Positions 26,619-35,193 are shown, numbered from the stretch's first letter. The stretch is DNA of 64,000 nt from DAIPXZ01 sp036782995 (GCA_036782995.1 DAIPXZ010000002.1:124001-188000); one strand, 5' to 3'. Notes: a model not told the origin generated them from the sequence alone. Made by a program: numbers and translations.

Positions 26619-27710
26619 TCAATAGGTGCCTTCAGGCAATGTAACAATAATCGGTTCTCCGCCGCACGGGGAGTAAACATTCACCGCGTCCGGCTCCATT
26701 TTACGTATGGCTGCTTCCTCACTTGCGATATAGACCTTGTCATCTTTTTCCGCTGTGACCATCGAGCGAAGTTTAAGTCTGTCATTTAATGCCATAAGCC
26801 CGCCATTGAAGCCTAAAATGATTGAAAACGGTCCTGTTATCAAGAGACTTGAGTAAACCTTTCGAAGGTATGCAAGCTGGTCCGCTTCCTCGGGGGATTT
26901 TTTCCCGATGGTACTCCAGAACGGAGCCGCGATAACTGATGCCATTTCGCGTAAGGTCAATCCCTGATGACGAAGAAGATAATCGGCTATGTAGGTAATT
27001 ACCTCCGTATCTGTTTGTAATGTGCATTTATAACCAAACATCTCTATATATCGACGATTCGCATCATACGATGAGATTTCACCATTGTGAACGATTGAAT
27101 AATCAAGTAAAGTGAACGGATGCGCTCCACCCCACCAGCCGGGAGTGTTAGTCGGATACCGTCCGTGTGCTGTCCACGAGTAACCTTCATATTCTTCAAG
27201 TCGATAAAATCTTCCCACGTCTTCCGGAAAACCTACCGCCTTGAAGGTTCCCATGTTCTTACCACTGGAGAAAACATATGCACCCTTTTGCTCGGTATTA
27301 ATTTTCATAACCGTTCTTGCGACATATTCTTTCTCATCTAGCTGATACTTCTTCAAGACCGAATTCAGTGGTGTAACAAAATATCTTCTGATAATCGCAA
27401 CATCGACAATTTCCGGAATTTTCCGGATTGGTATGTATTCTGCTTTAACCACCTCAAAGCTGTCTTTCAGGAATCTTTCACAATCTGCCATTGCATTCCG
27501 ATCATCAAAAAAGATGTGCAACGCATAGAATTCGCTGTATTCTGGATAAATTCCGTATCCCGCAAAACCACCGCCAAGTCCGTTGGAACGATCGTGCATC
27601 GGCTTCATTCCTTCGATGATTTTTTCTCCAGTCATCTTCTTTCCTTCTTTTGAAATAACCGCTGCAATTGCGCAACCTGATGGAATGCGGATTTGTCCTT
27701 CCTTTTTCAT
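26619..27710 (-). CDS. Class II glutamine amidotransferase subunit of split glutamate synthase (GltB1 type)
   Basis: Ntn-type glutaminase that frees ammonia from glutamine for the glutamate synthase core. The likely nucleophile is Cys13 (IPSGCAIAAVISKEG), preceded by a 12-residue leader that must be removed. GRYPTNTPGWWGGAHPF, the oxyanion region VHNGEISSYDANRRY and LQTDTEV are typical of the glutamate synthase amidotransferase domain. At 363 residues it is that domain alone. A longer in-frame start would add 12 residues; the ATG at 27710 has GGGGGT upstream. It is the first gene of the ten-gene operon, after an approximately 130-base leader that contains a terminator-like hairpin. Confidence 0.9.
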   Translation of the reverse strand: MKKEGQIRIPSGCAIAAVISKEGKKMTGEKIIEGMKPMHDRSNGLGGGFAGYGIYPEYSEFYALHIFFDDRNAMADCERFLKDSFEVVKAEYIPIRKIPEIVDVAIIRRYFVTPLNSVLKKYQLDEKEYVARTVMKINTEQKGAYVFSSGKNMGTFKAVGFPEDVGRFYRLEEYEGYSWTAHGRYPTNTPGWWGGAHPFTLLDYSIVHNGEISSYDANRRYIEMFGYKCTLQTDTEVITYIADYLLRHQGLTLREMASVIAAPFWSTIGKKSPEEADQLAYLRKVYSSLLITGPFSIILGFNGGLMALNDRLKLRSMVTAEKDDKVYIASEEAAIRKMEPDAVNVYSPCGGEPIIVTLPEGTY

Positions 27711-27790
27711 ATTAACCCCCTGCAGTTGCCACTCAACTGCTAACAAAATAATGTAATTGTTTTATATATATTCTTTTTATTCAGAAAAAC

Positions 27791-27834
27791 AAAAAGCGCC
27801 ATACAGACAGTTTCCCATCAGTATGAACGCCTTT
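27791..27834 (-). terminator. Leader terminator-like hairpin ahead of the glutamate synthase operon
   Basis: Reading the minus strand, AAAGGCG-TTCATAC pairs with GTATGGCGC (GCG/CGC and CATAC/GTATG stems) and is followed by TTTTTGTTTTT. It begins only about seven bases after the predicted transcription start and about 75 bases before the first gene, so it can act only as an attenuator of the operon. The rest of the leader down to 27711 holds no other structure I can support. Confidence 0.7.
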
Positions 27835-27847
27835 GCTCATATGCAAG

Positions 27848-27876
27848 ATTATGCGACGTTTCTTGCATATTGTCAA
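27848..27876 (-). promoter_or_regulatory. Promoter of the ten-gene nitrogen operon
   Basis: On the minus strand TTGACA (27871-27876) and CATAAT (27848-27853) are spaced by 17 bases. Transcription should start near 27841. Confidence 0.85.
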
Positions 27877-27938
27877 GCGTTTTTCTAGAATTTCAGCTAC
27901 AAAATGCAAGTTCAAGATAATTTTACTTCAAAAAGTAC

Positions 27939-27966
27939 TTGACAGTCGAAAAACGAGGAGTATAAT
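27939..27966 (+). promoter_or_regulatory. Promoter of glnN
   Basis: TTGACA (27939-27944) and TATAAT (27961-27966) are spaced by 16 bases, a near-consensus strong promoter. Transcription should begin around 27973, leaving a leader of about 125 bases with two hairpins. Confidence 0.88.
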
Positions 27967-27981
27967 TCAAAGCATAAAGGC

Positions 27982-28022
27982 AATGGCGTCTGAAAGCTTC
28001 GGTTTTCGACTCCATTTTTTTT
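27982..28022 (+). terminator. Leader terminator with UUCG tetraloop ahead of glnN
   Basis: AATGG and GTC pair with GAC and CCATT, and the inner stem GAAAGC pairs with GTTTTC around a TTCG loop; a run of T follows. It is a full intrinsic terminator placed about ten bases after the transcription start and 80 bases before the glnN start codon, so glnN expression requires readthrough or antitermination. The 13-base element GGCAATGGCGTCT at 27979-27991 forms its left arm. Confidence 0.85.
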
Positions 28023-28033
28023 ATTCACAAAAA

Positions 28034-28079
28034 CGAGGCAATGGCGTCTTGATTCAAACAAGAGTCATTGTCTCGTTTT
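28034..28079 (+). promoter_or_regulatory. Second glnN leader hairpin sharing a 13-base repeat with the first
   Basis: CGAG, CAATG and TCTTG pair with CAAGA, CATTG and CTCG around a seven-base loop, followed by TTTTA. Its left arm contains GGCAATGGCGTCT (28037-28049), identical to the left arm of the first hairpin. Either copy could therefore pair with the right arm GACTCCATT of hairpin one, allowing alternative folds. The ribosome site AAAGGAGG follows at once. It resembles a second terminator or an antitermination target. Confidence 0.7.
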
Positions 28080-28099
28080 ATATGTAAAGGAGGATTTTT

Positions 28100-30196
28100 A
28101 TGAAAACAGTATCGGATTATTTCGGAAGTCTCGTTTTTGATGACAGAGTGATGAAGGCAAAGCTGTCCGCATCGGTCTACAATTCATTAAAGAAGACTAT
28201 TGACGAAGGCACAGCACTGGATAGTGCCGTTGCTAATGCCGTGGCCGTTGCAATGAAGGACTGGGCAATAGACCTCGGAGCTACGCATTTCACTCACTGG
28301 TTCCAACCATTAACAGGTATCACAGCCGAAAAGCATGACAGCTTCATCTCTCCGGCTCCTGACGGAAGAGTGATTATGGAGTTTTCCGGCAAGGAACTTC
28401 TCCAAGGCGAGCCGGATGCTTCCTCTTTTCCGTCTGGTGGGCTTCGTGCAACATTTGAAGCACGTGGCTATACGGCGTGGGATCCAACATCGTATGCTTT
28501 TATCAAGGATAAAACACTTTGTATTCCGACAGCCTTCTGTTCATACGGCGGCGAAGCGCTTGACAAGAAAACTCCGTTGCTTCGTTCGATGCAAGCACTG
28601 AATAAACAAGCGATGCGTGTTTTGAAGCTTTTCGGAAATGACGATGTAAAATGTGTTCGCACATCGGTTGGTCCGGAACAAGAATACTTCCTAGTGGATA
28701 AGGCGATGTTTGAACAACGCCCCGACCTGATGCTTACTGGTCGTACATTGTTCGGTGCAAAGCCTCCGAAGGGACAAGAGCTTGACGATCATTATTTCGG
28801 AGTGATTAAACCGAGAGTTGCTGCATATATGGCTGACTTAAATGAAGAGCTTTGGAAGCTCGGAATTCTTGCCAAAACAGAGCATAACGAGGTTGCACCT
28901 GCTCAACACGAGCTGGCACCAATCTATACTACAACCAATATCGCTACCGACCACAACCAACTTACAATGGAGATTATGCAAAAAGTAGCATCAAAGCACG
29001 GTCTTGTTTGTCTTCTCCATGAAAAGCCTTTCGCAGGAGTCAATGGTTCGGGCAAGCACAATAACTGGTCGATGGCAACCGATTCCGGTATCAACCTTCT
29101 CACTCCTGGAGAAACGCCTTATGAAAACGCGCAATTCTTACTTTTCCTTTGCTCAGTAATCAAGGCAGTTGACGATTATCAGGATTTGCTACGTATTTCA
29201 GTAGCCACTGCCGGAAACGACCACAGACTCGGAGCCAACGAAGCACCGCCCGCGGTTGTGTCAATCTTCCTCGGCGATGAGCTGACAGCCGTTCTCGATG
29301 CGATTGAGAATGACTCGGCATACAACGGAACAGAGAAAACGATTATGAAGCTCGGTGTTCATGTACTACCGAAATTCGCACGTGATACCACAGATCGTAA
29401 CCGTACTTCACCATTTGCCTTTACCGGAAACAAATTCGAATTCCGTATGCTCGGTTCATCAAATAGTATTGCTTGTGCGAACATCATGTTGAACGCAGCA
29501 GTAGCTGAATCACTCAAAGAGTTTGCTGAAACACTTGAAAAAGCTGACAGCTTCGAAGTAAGTCTTCACGAGCTTATCAAGAGTACGATTAAACAACATA
29601 AACGCATCATTTTTAACGGAAACGGATATGACGATTCATGGATCGAGGAAGCAACCGAAAAGAGAGGACTTCACAATCTACGTACCACGCCTGATGCCCT
29701 TCCGAAAATTCTTGATAAGAAGAATATGGATATGTTGATATCGCACAAGGTGTTCTCTGCAGCTGAAATTCGTTCAAGATATGAAATCACACTTGAGAAT
29801 TACTGCAAGACAGTCAATATCGAAGGACTGACAATGATTGATCTGGCACGTCGTGACATTATTCCGGCGGTTGAGAAATACATTAAAGATCTTGCCGAAA
29901 CAGGCGCAGCGAAAAAAGCGGTTGACCCTTCGATTTTGTGCAAGCACGAAGTCAAGCTGATTACCAAGCTTTCCGGACTTGTTGACGAGATGGACGATAC
30001 AGTCTCAAGACTCGAGAGTTCACTCATAAAATATAACACCGCCGAGGACGTCACCGAAGCATCATGCATCATTCGTGACGATATTCTGCAAAAGATGGCG
30101 GAGTTGAGAGTCATGGCAGACGAGGCAGAGACTTTGACGGCAGATACATACTGGCCGTTCCCGTCATACAGCAAATTACTATTCGGAGTTAGATAA
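28100..30196 (+). CDS. glnN: Glutamine synthetase type III
   Basis: Large dodecameric glutamine synthetase of 698 residues, unrelated in length to the GSI on the other strand. The GSIII N-terminal phrases are clear: VSDYFGSLVFDDRVMKAKL and GATHFTHWFQPLTGITAEKHD. The catalytic region shows GPEQEYFLVD, KTEHNEVAPAQHELAP, NGSGKHNNWSM and GNDHRLGANEAPPA. RTSPFAFTGNKFEFRMLGSS lies near the ATP site. AAAGGAGG provides the ribosome site. It is the first gene of a divergent nitrogen unit and is followed after 25 to 45 bases by the ammonium transporter-PII fusion. Expression is likely attenuated in the leader. Confidence 0.97.
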   Translation: MKTVSDYFGSLVFDDRVMKAKLSASVYNSLKKTIDEGTALDSAVANAVAVAMKDWAIDLGATHFTHWFQPLTGITAEKHDSFISPAPDGRVIMEFSGKELLQGEPDASSFPSGGLRATFEARGYTAWDPTSYAFIKDKTLCIPTAFCSYGGEALDKKTPLLRSMQALNKQAMRVLKLFGNDDVKCVRTSVGPEQEYFLVDKAMFEQRPDLMLTGRTLFGAKPPKGQELDDHYFGVIKPRVAAYMADLNEELWKLGILAKTEHNEVAPAQHELAPIYTTTNIATDHNQLTMEIMQKVASKHGLVCLLHEKPFAGVNGSGKHNNWSMATDSGINLLTPGETPYENAQFLLFLCSVIKAVDDYQDLLRISVATAGNDHRLGANEAPPAVVSIFLGDELTAVLDAIENDSAYNGTEKTIMKLGVHVLPKFARDTTDRNRTSPFAFTGNKFEFRMLGSSNSIACANIMLNAAVAESLKEFAETLEKADSFEVSLHELIKSTIKQHKRIIFNGNGYDDSWIEEATEKRGLHNLRTTPDALPKILDKKNMDMLISHKVFSAAEIRSRYEITLENYCKTVNIEGLTMIDLARRDIIPAVEKYIKDLAETGAAKKAVDPSILCKHEVKLITKLSGLVDEMDDTVSRLESSLIKYNTAEDVTEASCIIRDDILQKMAELRVMADEAETLTADTYWPFPSYSKLLFGVR

Positions 30197-30242
30197 ACGC
30201 TTTTTGCTCTATTACAAATAAATGAAAGGAAATGAATTGATT

Positions 30243-32009
30243 ATGGATAACATTATTGAAACTGTACAGTCCGTAGCAAACGATACCGTATTTAGTGTCT
30301 GGTTTTTAATTGGCGCGGTTTTGGTTTTCTTTATGCAGGCTGGATTTGCAATGGTCGAAACTGGCTTTACAAGAGCCAAGAACGCCGGAAACATTATTAT
30401 GAAGAACCTCATGGACTTCTGTATTGGTACGGTAGTATTCACTTTATTGGGCTTCTCACTGATGTGCGCGGAGGATTATGTATTCGGAATAATTGGAGTT
30501 CCGAACTTCGAGATTTTCACCGACTTCAGCGGATTTATTACGAATAACGCAGCAAGCTTCGTATTTAACCTTGTGTTCTGTGCCACAGCCGCGACAATCG
30601 TTTCTGGTGCTATGGCTGAAAGAACAAAGTTCCTATCCTACTGTATCTATTCCGCCGTATTATCCCTTGTGATTTACCCTATTGAGGCAGGTTGGATTTG
30701 GAATTCACAGGGCTGGCTTGCAAAGCTCGGCTTCCACGACTTCGCCGGTTCTACTGCAATTCATATGGTCGGTGGTATCTCGGCATTGATCGGTGCAATT
30801 ATGTTGGGAGCACGTATCGGCAAGTATAAGAAAGACAAGAACGGTAAGGTGACAAAAGTCAACGCGATTCCTGGTCACTCGATTACGATTGGTGCACTCG
30901 GTTGCTTTATCCTTTGGTTCGGTTGGTATGGCTTCAACGGTGCTGCCGCCACCGACGGAACATCTCTTGCCTCCATCTTCCTTACCACAACCATTGCCCC
31001 TGCTGTCGCAACGGTAGTATGTATGGTATTCACTTGGATTAAGAATGGTAAGCCTGATGTTTCCATGTGCCTTAACGCCGCACTTGCCGGACTTGTCGGC
31101 ATCACGGCTGGCTGTGACGCACTCGATGCAATCGGCGCAACGGTTGTTGGTGCTGTAGCAGGTATTCTCGTTGTCGTTGTTGTTGAATTCCTTGACATCA
31201 AGCTTCATATCGACGACCCGGTCGGTGCTGTCGGAGTACACTGTGCAAACGGTATCTGGGGTACAATCGCCGTCGGTTTGCTTGCAAATCCGGATGCCCC
31301 TGCTGGACTTAAGGGTTTGTTCTATACCGGAAGCGCCAAGCTTCTCTGGATACAGCTCATCGGAATAGTCGCGGTTGCGGCATGGACAGCTGTGACGATC
31401 TCATTAACGTTCTTAGTCATTAAGAAAACAAGTGGACTTCGCGTTAGTGTTGAAGAAGAGATCAAGGGACTTGATTCCACCGAACATGGTTTGCCGTCCG
31501 CATATGCCGACTTTATGCCAGCAGTTGATAATCTTGAATACGATGGTGCTGTTGCTGTAACCGGTGATGTGCCTGTTGCAGAGGCTGTAACAGTCAAGAC
31601 TGTTCCGTCCTTCAGCGAGCCAGTATCGGCGGAAGGTGCCGACGATGTTTACGGAAAATATTCCAAGGTAGAGATTGTATGCCGCGAGCGTATGCTCGAG
31701 CCGTTAAAAGCTGCAATGATGGATATTGGTATTACAGGAATGACTGTGACACATGTTCTCGGATGCGGTATACAGAAGGGTAAGCCTGAATACTATCGTG
31801 GTGTTGAAATCGAAGCGAGCCTGCTGCCGAAGATTCAGGTTGATATCATTGTTAGCAAGGTTCCCGTACGCAGTGTAATTGATACTGCAAAGAAGATTCT
31901 TTACACTGGCCATATCGGTGACGGTAAGATCTTTGTATACGATGTTGAAAACGTTGTTAAGGTTCGCACAGGCGAAGAAGGCTATGACGCGTTGCAGGAC
32001 GTGGAGTAA
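30243..32009 (+). CDS. amt: Ammonium transporter fused to a PII signalling domain
   Basis: Residues about 15-410 are an Amt channel with eleven membrane segments: FFMQAGFAMVETGFTRAKN, HMVGGISALIGAIMLGARIG, LWFGWYGFNGAAAT and NAALAGLVGITAGCDALDAI are family hallmarks. After an acidic, Ala/Val-rich linker of about 60 residues the last 117 residues form a whole PII (GlnK/GlnB) domain. Its strand is KVEIVCRERMLEPLKAAM. Its T-loop GCGIQKGKPEYYRGVEIEA includes the Tyr that is modified in E. coli. Its B-loop is TGHIGDGKIFVYDVENVVKV and its C-terminus RTGEEG. PII normally plugs Amt from the cytoplasm as a separate protein; here both are one chain. Starts at 30222 (ATG) or 30237 (TTG with AAAGGA) are also possible. 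Confidence 0.93.
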   Translation: MDNIIETVQSVANDTVFSVWFLIGAVLVFFMQAGFAMVETGFTRAKNAGNIIMKNLMDFCIGTVVFTLLGFSLMCAEDYVFGIIGVPNFEIFTDFSGFITNNAASFVFNLVFCATAATIVSGAMAERTKFLSYCIYSAVLSLVIYPIEAGWIWNSQGWLAKLGFHDFAGSTAIHMVGGISALIGAIMLGARIGKYKKDKNGKVTKVNAIPGHSITIGALGCFILWFGWYGFNGAAATDGTSLASIFLTTTIAPAVATVVCMVFTWIKNGKPDVSMCLNAALAGLVGITAGCDALDAIGATVVGAVAGILVVVVVEFLDIKLHIDDPVGAVGVHCANGIWGTIAVGLLANPDAPAGLKGLFYTGSAKLLWIQLIGIVAVAAWTAVTISLTFLVIKKTSGLRVSVEEEIKGLDSTEHGLPSAYADFMPAVDNLEYDGAVAVTGDVPVAEAVTVKTVPSFSEPVSAEGADDVYGKYSKVEIVCRERMLEPLKAAMMDIGITGMTVTHVLGCGIQKGKPEYYRGVEIEASLLPKIQVDIIVSKVPVRSVIDTAKKILYTGHIGDGKIFVYDVENVVKVRTGEEGYDALQDVE

Positions 32010-32023
32010 GCATACAGACGATA

Positions 32024-32049
32024 CGAGGCGGCACAGGAGTGCCGCCTCG
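32024..32049 (+). terminator. GC-rich hairpin between amt-PII and asnB
   Basis: CGAGGCGGCA pairs perfectly with TGCCGCCTCG around CAGGAG. No T-run follows, so it may be a partial terminator or an RNA-stabilising hairpin protecting the upstream messenger; asnB starts 25 bases later. Confidence 0.6.
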
Positions 32050-32073
32050 ATAGTATGATAATCGGAGAAGAAT

Positions 32074-33654
32074 ATGTGTTCGATAATGGGTTATTGCGGT
32101 GAATCCGCAGTGTTAGCGGACTTCGAGAGATGCTTTGCAGAAACGGGTTCTCGCGGTCCGGACGACAGTAGAATAGTTGATACGGGAAAAGGTCTGCTCG
32201 GTTTTCACCGACTTGCCATTATGGGCTTGACTCCTGAGGGTATGCAGCCATTTGCACTCGACGGAAGCTATGTGGTCTGTAACGGTGAGTTATATGGTTT
32301 CGAGCAGCAGAAAGCGACGCTTGTCCAAAAGGGATATACATTCGAAAGCGACAGCGATTGCGAAATTCTGCTCCCCCTTTACCGCGAATACGGCACAGCA
32401 ATGTTCACTATGCTCGATGCTGAGTTTGCCTGCATCATTTATGATGGAAAAACCGGCGAATACATTGCGGCAAGAGATCCAATCGGAATTCGTCCGCTAT
32501 ACTACGGCTACGATAAAAACGGAGTGGTTATCTTTGCGAGTGAGCCGAAAAACCTTGTAGGGCTGACGGACAAAATTCTCCCGTTCCCTCCCGGACACTT
32601 CTGGAAAAGCGGCAAATTTGTCTGCTATCATGATATCGCATCAGTCGATACGGTTTGCAAAGATGATTTCGATACGGTCTGTAAAAACATTCAAGAAAAA
32701 CTCATTGCAGGCATTGAAAAACGTCTTGTCGCCGATGCAAAAGTCGGATTCTTACTTTCCGGCGGACTTGATTCCTCTCTGGTATGCGCAATCGCACAGC
32801 AAAAAAGTGCCGAACCGATTCGCACCTTTGCCATAGGAATGGAAGGCGACGCCATTGACCTAAAGTACGCAAAGCAGGTTGCCGAATATATCGGAAGCGT
32901 TCATACCGAAGTCATTATGACAAAGGACGAAGTGCTGTCCTCGCTTGAAAAGGTCATTCGCCTTCTTGGAACCTTTGATATTACAACCATCCGAGCGAGC
33001 ATGGGAATGTATCTACTTTGCAAGTGGATACACGAAAACACAGACATACGCGTTCTGCTTACCGGTGAAATTTCTGACGAGCTTTTCGGGTATAAATATA
33101 CTGATTTTGCTCCCTCTGCGGAAGCATTCCAGACCGAATCCGAGAAGCGCATACGAGAGCTTCATATGTACGATGTACTACGCGCGGACAGATGTATTTC
33201 GGTAAACTCACTTGAAGCGAGAGTCCCCTTCGGTGATCTTGATTTCGTAGAGTATGTACTATCAATAGAGCCGAAGATGAAAATGAACAGCTATGGTATC
33301 GGAAAGTATCTGCTTCGCCACGCTTTTGAAGGCGATTATCTTCCGCACGACTTACTGTTCCGCGAAAAAGCGGCATTCTCCGATGCGGTCGGTCATTCAA
33401 TGGTCGACTACATAAAAGAGTATGCCGAAGAGTTCTATTCCGCCGAAGAATTCGAGCAGAAGTGCAAGAACTATCAGCACGCAGCTCCGTTTACCAAAGA
33501 GTCATTACTGTATCGTGAGATTTTTGAAAAATACTATCCCGCACAATCTGAAATGATTTGCGACTTCTGGATGCCAAACAAAGAATGGAAGGGTTGCAAT
33601 GTAAATGACCCGTCAGCCAGAGTCCTGGCAAACTACGGAAACAGCGGAAAATAA
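32074..33654 (+). CDS. asnB: Asparagine synthetase B (glutamine-hydrolysing)
   Basis: Converts aspartate, glutamine and ATP to asparagine. Met is followed by the Ntn nucleophile Cys2 (MCSIMGYCG), and the amidotransferase signature continues with SRGPDDSRI, FHRLAIMGL and CNGELYG. The synthetase domain has the pyrophosphate loop FLLSGGLDSSLVCA and EISDELFGYKYTDFAPS, plus NSLEARVPFGD. Length 526 fits the E. coli AsnB type. It belongs to the glnN-amt transcript and consumes glutamine, in keeping with this island. A strong terminator follows. Confidence 0.96.
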   Translation: MCSIMGYCGESAVLADFERCFAETGSRGPDDSRIVDTGKGLLGFHRLAIMGLTPEGMQPFALDGSYVVCNGELYGFEQQKATLVQKGYTFESDSDCEILLPLYREYGTAMFTMLDAEFACIIYDGKTGEYIAARDPIGIRPLYYGYDKNGVVIFASEPKNLVGLTDKILPFPPGHFWKSGKFVCYHDIASVDTVCKDDFDTVCKNIQEKLIAGIEKRLVADAKVGFLLSGGLDSSLVCAIAQQKSAEPIRTFAIGMEGDAIDLKYAKQVAEYIGSVHTEVIMTKDEVLSSLEKVIRLLGTFDITTIRASMGMYLLCKWIHENTDIRVLLTGEISDELFGYKYTDFAPSAEAFQTESEKRIRELHMYDVLRADRCISVNSLEARVPFGDLDFVEYVLSIEPKMKMNSYGIGKYLLRHAFEGDYLPHDLLFREKAAFSDAVGHSMVDYIKEYAEEFYSAEEFEQKCKNYQHAAPFTKESLLYREIFEKYYPAQSEMICDFWMPNKEWKGCNVNDPSARVLANYGNSGK

Positions 33655-33679
33655 CGAAAAGGCAATTCGAATAAAAAGT

Positions 33680-33725
33680 AATCCGAACACCACATCCACT
33701 AGGAATCGTGTTCGGATTATTTTTC
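33680..33725 (+). terminator. Terminator after asnB
   Basis: AATCCGAACAC (33680-33690) pairs with GTGTTCGGATT (33708-33718), followed by ATTTTT. The sequence is related to the terminator after pyrG. Confidence 0.88.
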
Positions 33726-33813
33726 GTGTCCATAATACTCGTAATGAATGAACGTACTAATTATCTATATTCTCTAGATACTTTGGGCTTTTAGCTTCGC
33801 CATAATTTCCCTA

Positions 33814-35193
33814 TTAAGATGCATTCTGTGGTTTCTTTCTAATAATACATACTGTCTTTAGTATTCCTGTCAGATAGAGCAGAGTACTACTGATGATAAG
33901 CGTATATGACAAATCAGGCGCAAATCGCACAGCCACCCACATAGGCGAACCGAGAATTGTGGGAACAAACATAAAAAGCGTCGGTAATGCGCCATGTAAA
34001 AGTAATAGTAAGAAAACAGTTTTGAACGTTTTTTTGATGCCAATATACCATTTCTTAATGAAAACCAATGGAATAACTGCGGCAGCAATAATGACAAGCA
34101 TTGCGACATCAAGCAGAATATGCGTTTTCATATATGCGCTGTCGTCAATGTCGGTGGTCTTCACATCAGAGAGTTTACAACCGATATTTTCAGCAAGTGT
34201 AATAACCATATCATTAGCCGAGAAGTAATCGCAGGCATCCGTCAGCACTATAACCGCTTTCTCGATATCGGGAAGCAAAATCATATACGTTGTATAATTC
34301 TCAACATTACCGCCATGAACATACATCGTGATATCGTGCATGCGGTTTATTCCCCAGCCGAAACCATATTCGTATCCGTCAATAACGGGAGTAGTCTCCT
34401 GAAACACGGCGTTTCTGCTATTCTCTGTCAGAACATTTTCATTTCCACCAAGCCAAAACTGCAGATATTTTCCCATATCGTTTGCCGTAGAAATCAGATA
34501 AGCGGCAGAAAGAGTCATCCAGCCGGAAGTCATGGTTTCCGGGTAATCGAATTCTTCATCTACCATAATTCCAAAATAATTTCGATGTCCGCTGGCAATG
34601 TTGTTCTCCTTAGCTTCTTCCAGCGAAACATAACTATGGTTCATTCCGAGCGGTTCATAAATATTTGTTTCAATATATTCGCCGTATGATATGCCGGAAA
34701 CGCTTTCGACGATAAGACCGAGCAAATTATAATTTACATTGGCATATTCATAGCCGGCGGTCGTGTCGGAAGAGGAAAAGCTTTCAAGCGTCATACTGGT
34801 TCGAATACCACTTGTATGATTAAGAAGCTGTCTGACTGTCGTTTTACAGGATGCGTCCATAATATCCGGCAAATACGAAGCAGCTGCGTTATCAATATCG
34901 ATCTTTCCTTGATCGACCAGTTGCATAATTGCTACAGCTGTAAACGATTTACTGATAGAGCCAAGAATAAATGGCGTATCCGCACTTGCGCTGTCACCGT
35001 AATTACCGGTAAACAAAACACTGTCTGTATCAACAATTTCAACGCTCATGTTCGGAATGTGTGTTTTATCAAACTCACTTTGTATGTATTCATTGAGTTC
35101 ATCATCTGTCATAGTAGATTCTGCCGATATGCTAAAAGGAAGAAGAACCGTACTAAGTATGATCGCTGTAATAACTAGAATAGATTTTTTCAT
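33814..35193 (-). CDS. Exported serine hydrolase of the class C beta-lactamase/penicillin-binding family
   Basis: A 459-residue protein with a signal peptide (KKSILVITAIILSTVLLPFS), an extracytoplasmic catalytic domain of about 300 residues and three or four membrane segments at the C-terminus (from about residue 350). The three active-site motifs are present: SISK with the nucleophile Ser (LGSISKSFTAVA), YAN in YEYANVNYN, and HGG in YVHGGNVENY. Such proteins include D-aminopeptidases, esterases and cell-wall modifying enzymes; the substrate is unknown. The membrane tail places the catalytic domain at the outer face. GGGGGGATAAAGGGG precedes the ATG. It stands alone. Confidence 0.88.
   Translation of the reverse strand: MKKSILVITAIILSTVLLPFSISAESTMTDDELNEYIQSEFDKTHIPNMSVEIVDTDSVLFTGNYGDSASADTPFILGSISKSFTAVAIMQLVDQGKIDIDNAAASYLPDIMDASCKTTVRQLLNHTSGIRTSMTLESFSSSDTTAGYEYANVNYNLLGLIVESVSGISYGEYIETNIYEPLGMNHSYVSLEEAKENNIASGHRNYFGIMVDEEFDYPETMTSGWMTLSAAYLISTANDMGKYLQFWLGGNENVLTENSRNAVFQETTPVIDGYEYGFGWGINRMHDITMYVHGGNVENYTTYMILLPDIEKAVIVLTDACDYFSANDMVITLAENIGCKLSDVKTTDIDDSAYMKTHILLDVAMLVIIAAAVIPLVFIKKWYIGIKKTFKTVFLLLLLHGALPTLFMFVPTILGSPMWVAVRFAPDLSYTLIISSTLLYLTGILKTVCIIRKKPQNAS

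Noticed and set aside
27979..28079. Glutamine riboswitch in the glnN leader
   Set aside because: The conserved sequences of the known glutamine riboswitch classes are not visible; only hairpins and a repeat can be supported.
30453..30600. Frameshift or assembly join in the ammonium transporter
   Set aside because: The frame is continuous and all Amt hallmarks up to the PII domain are in order, so the fusion is taken as real.
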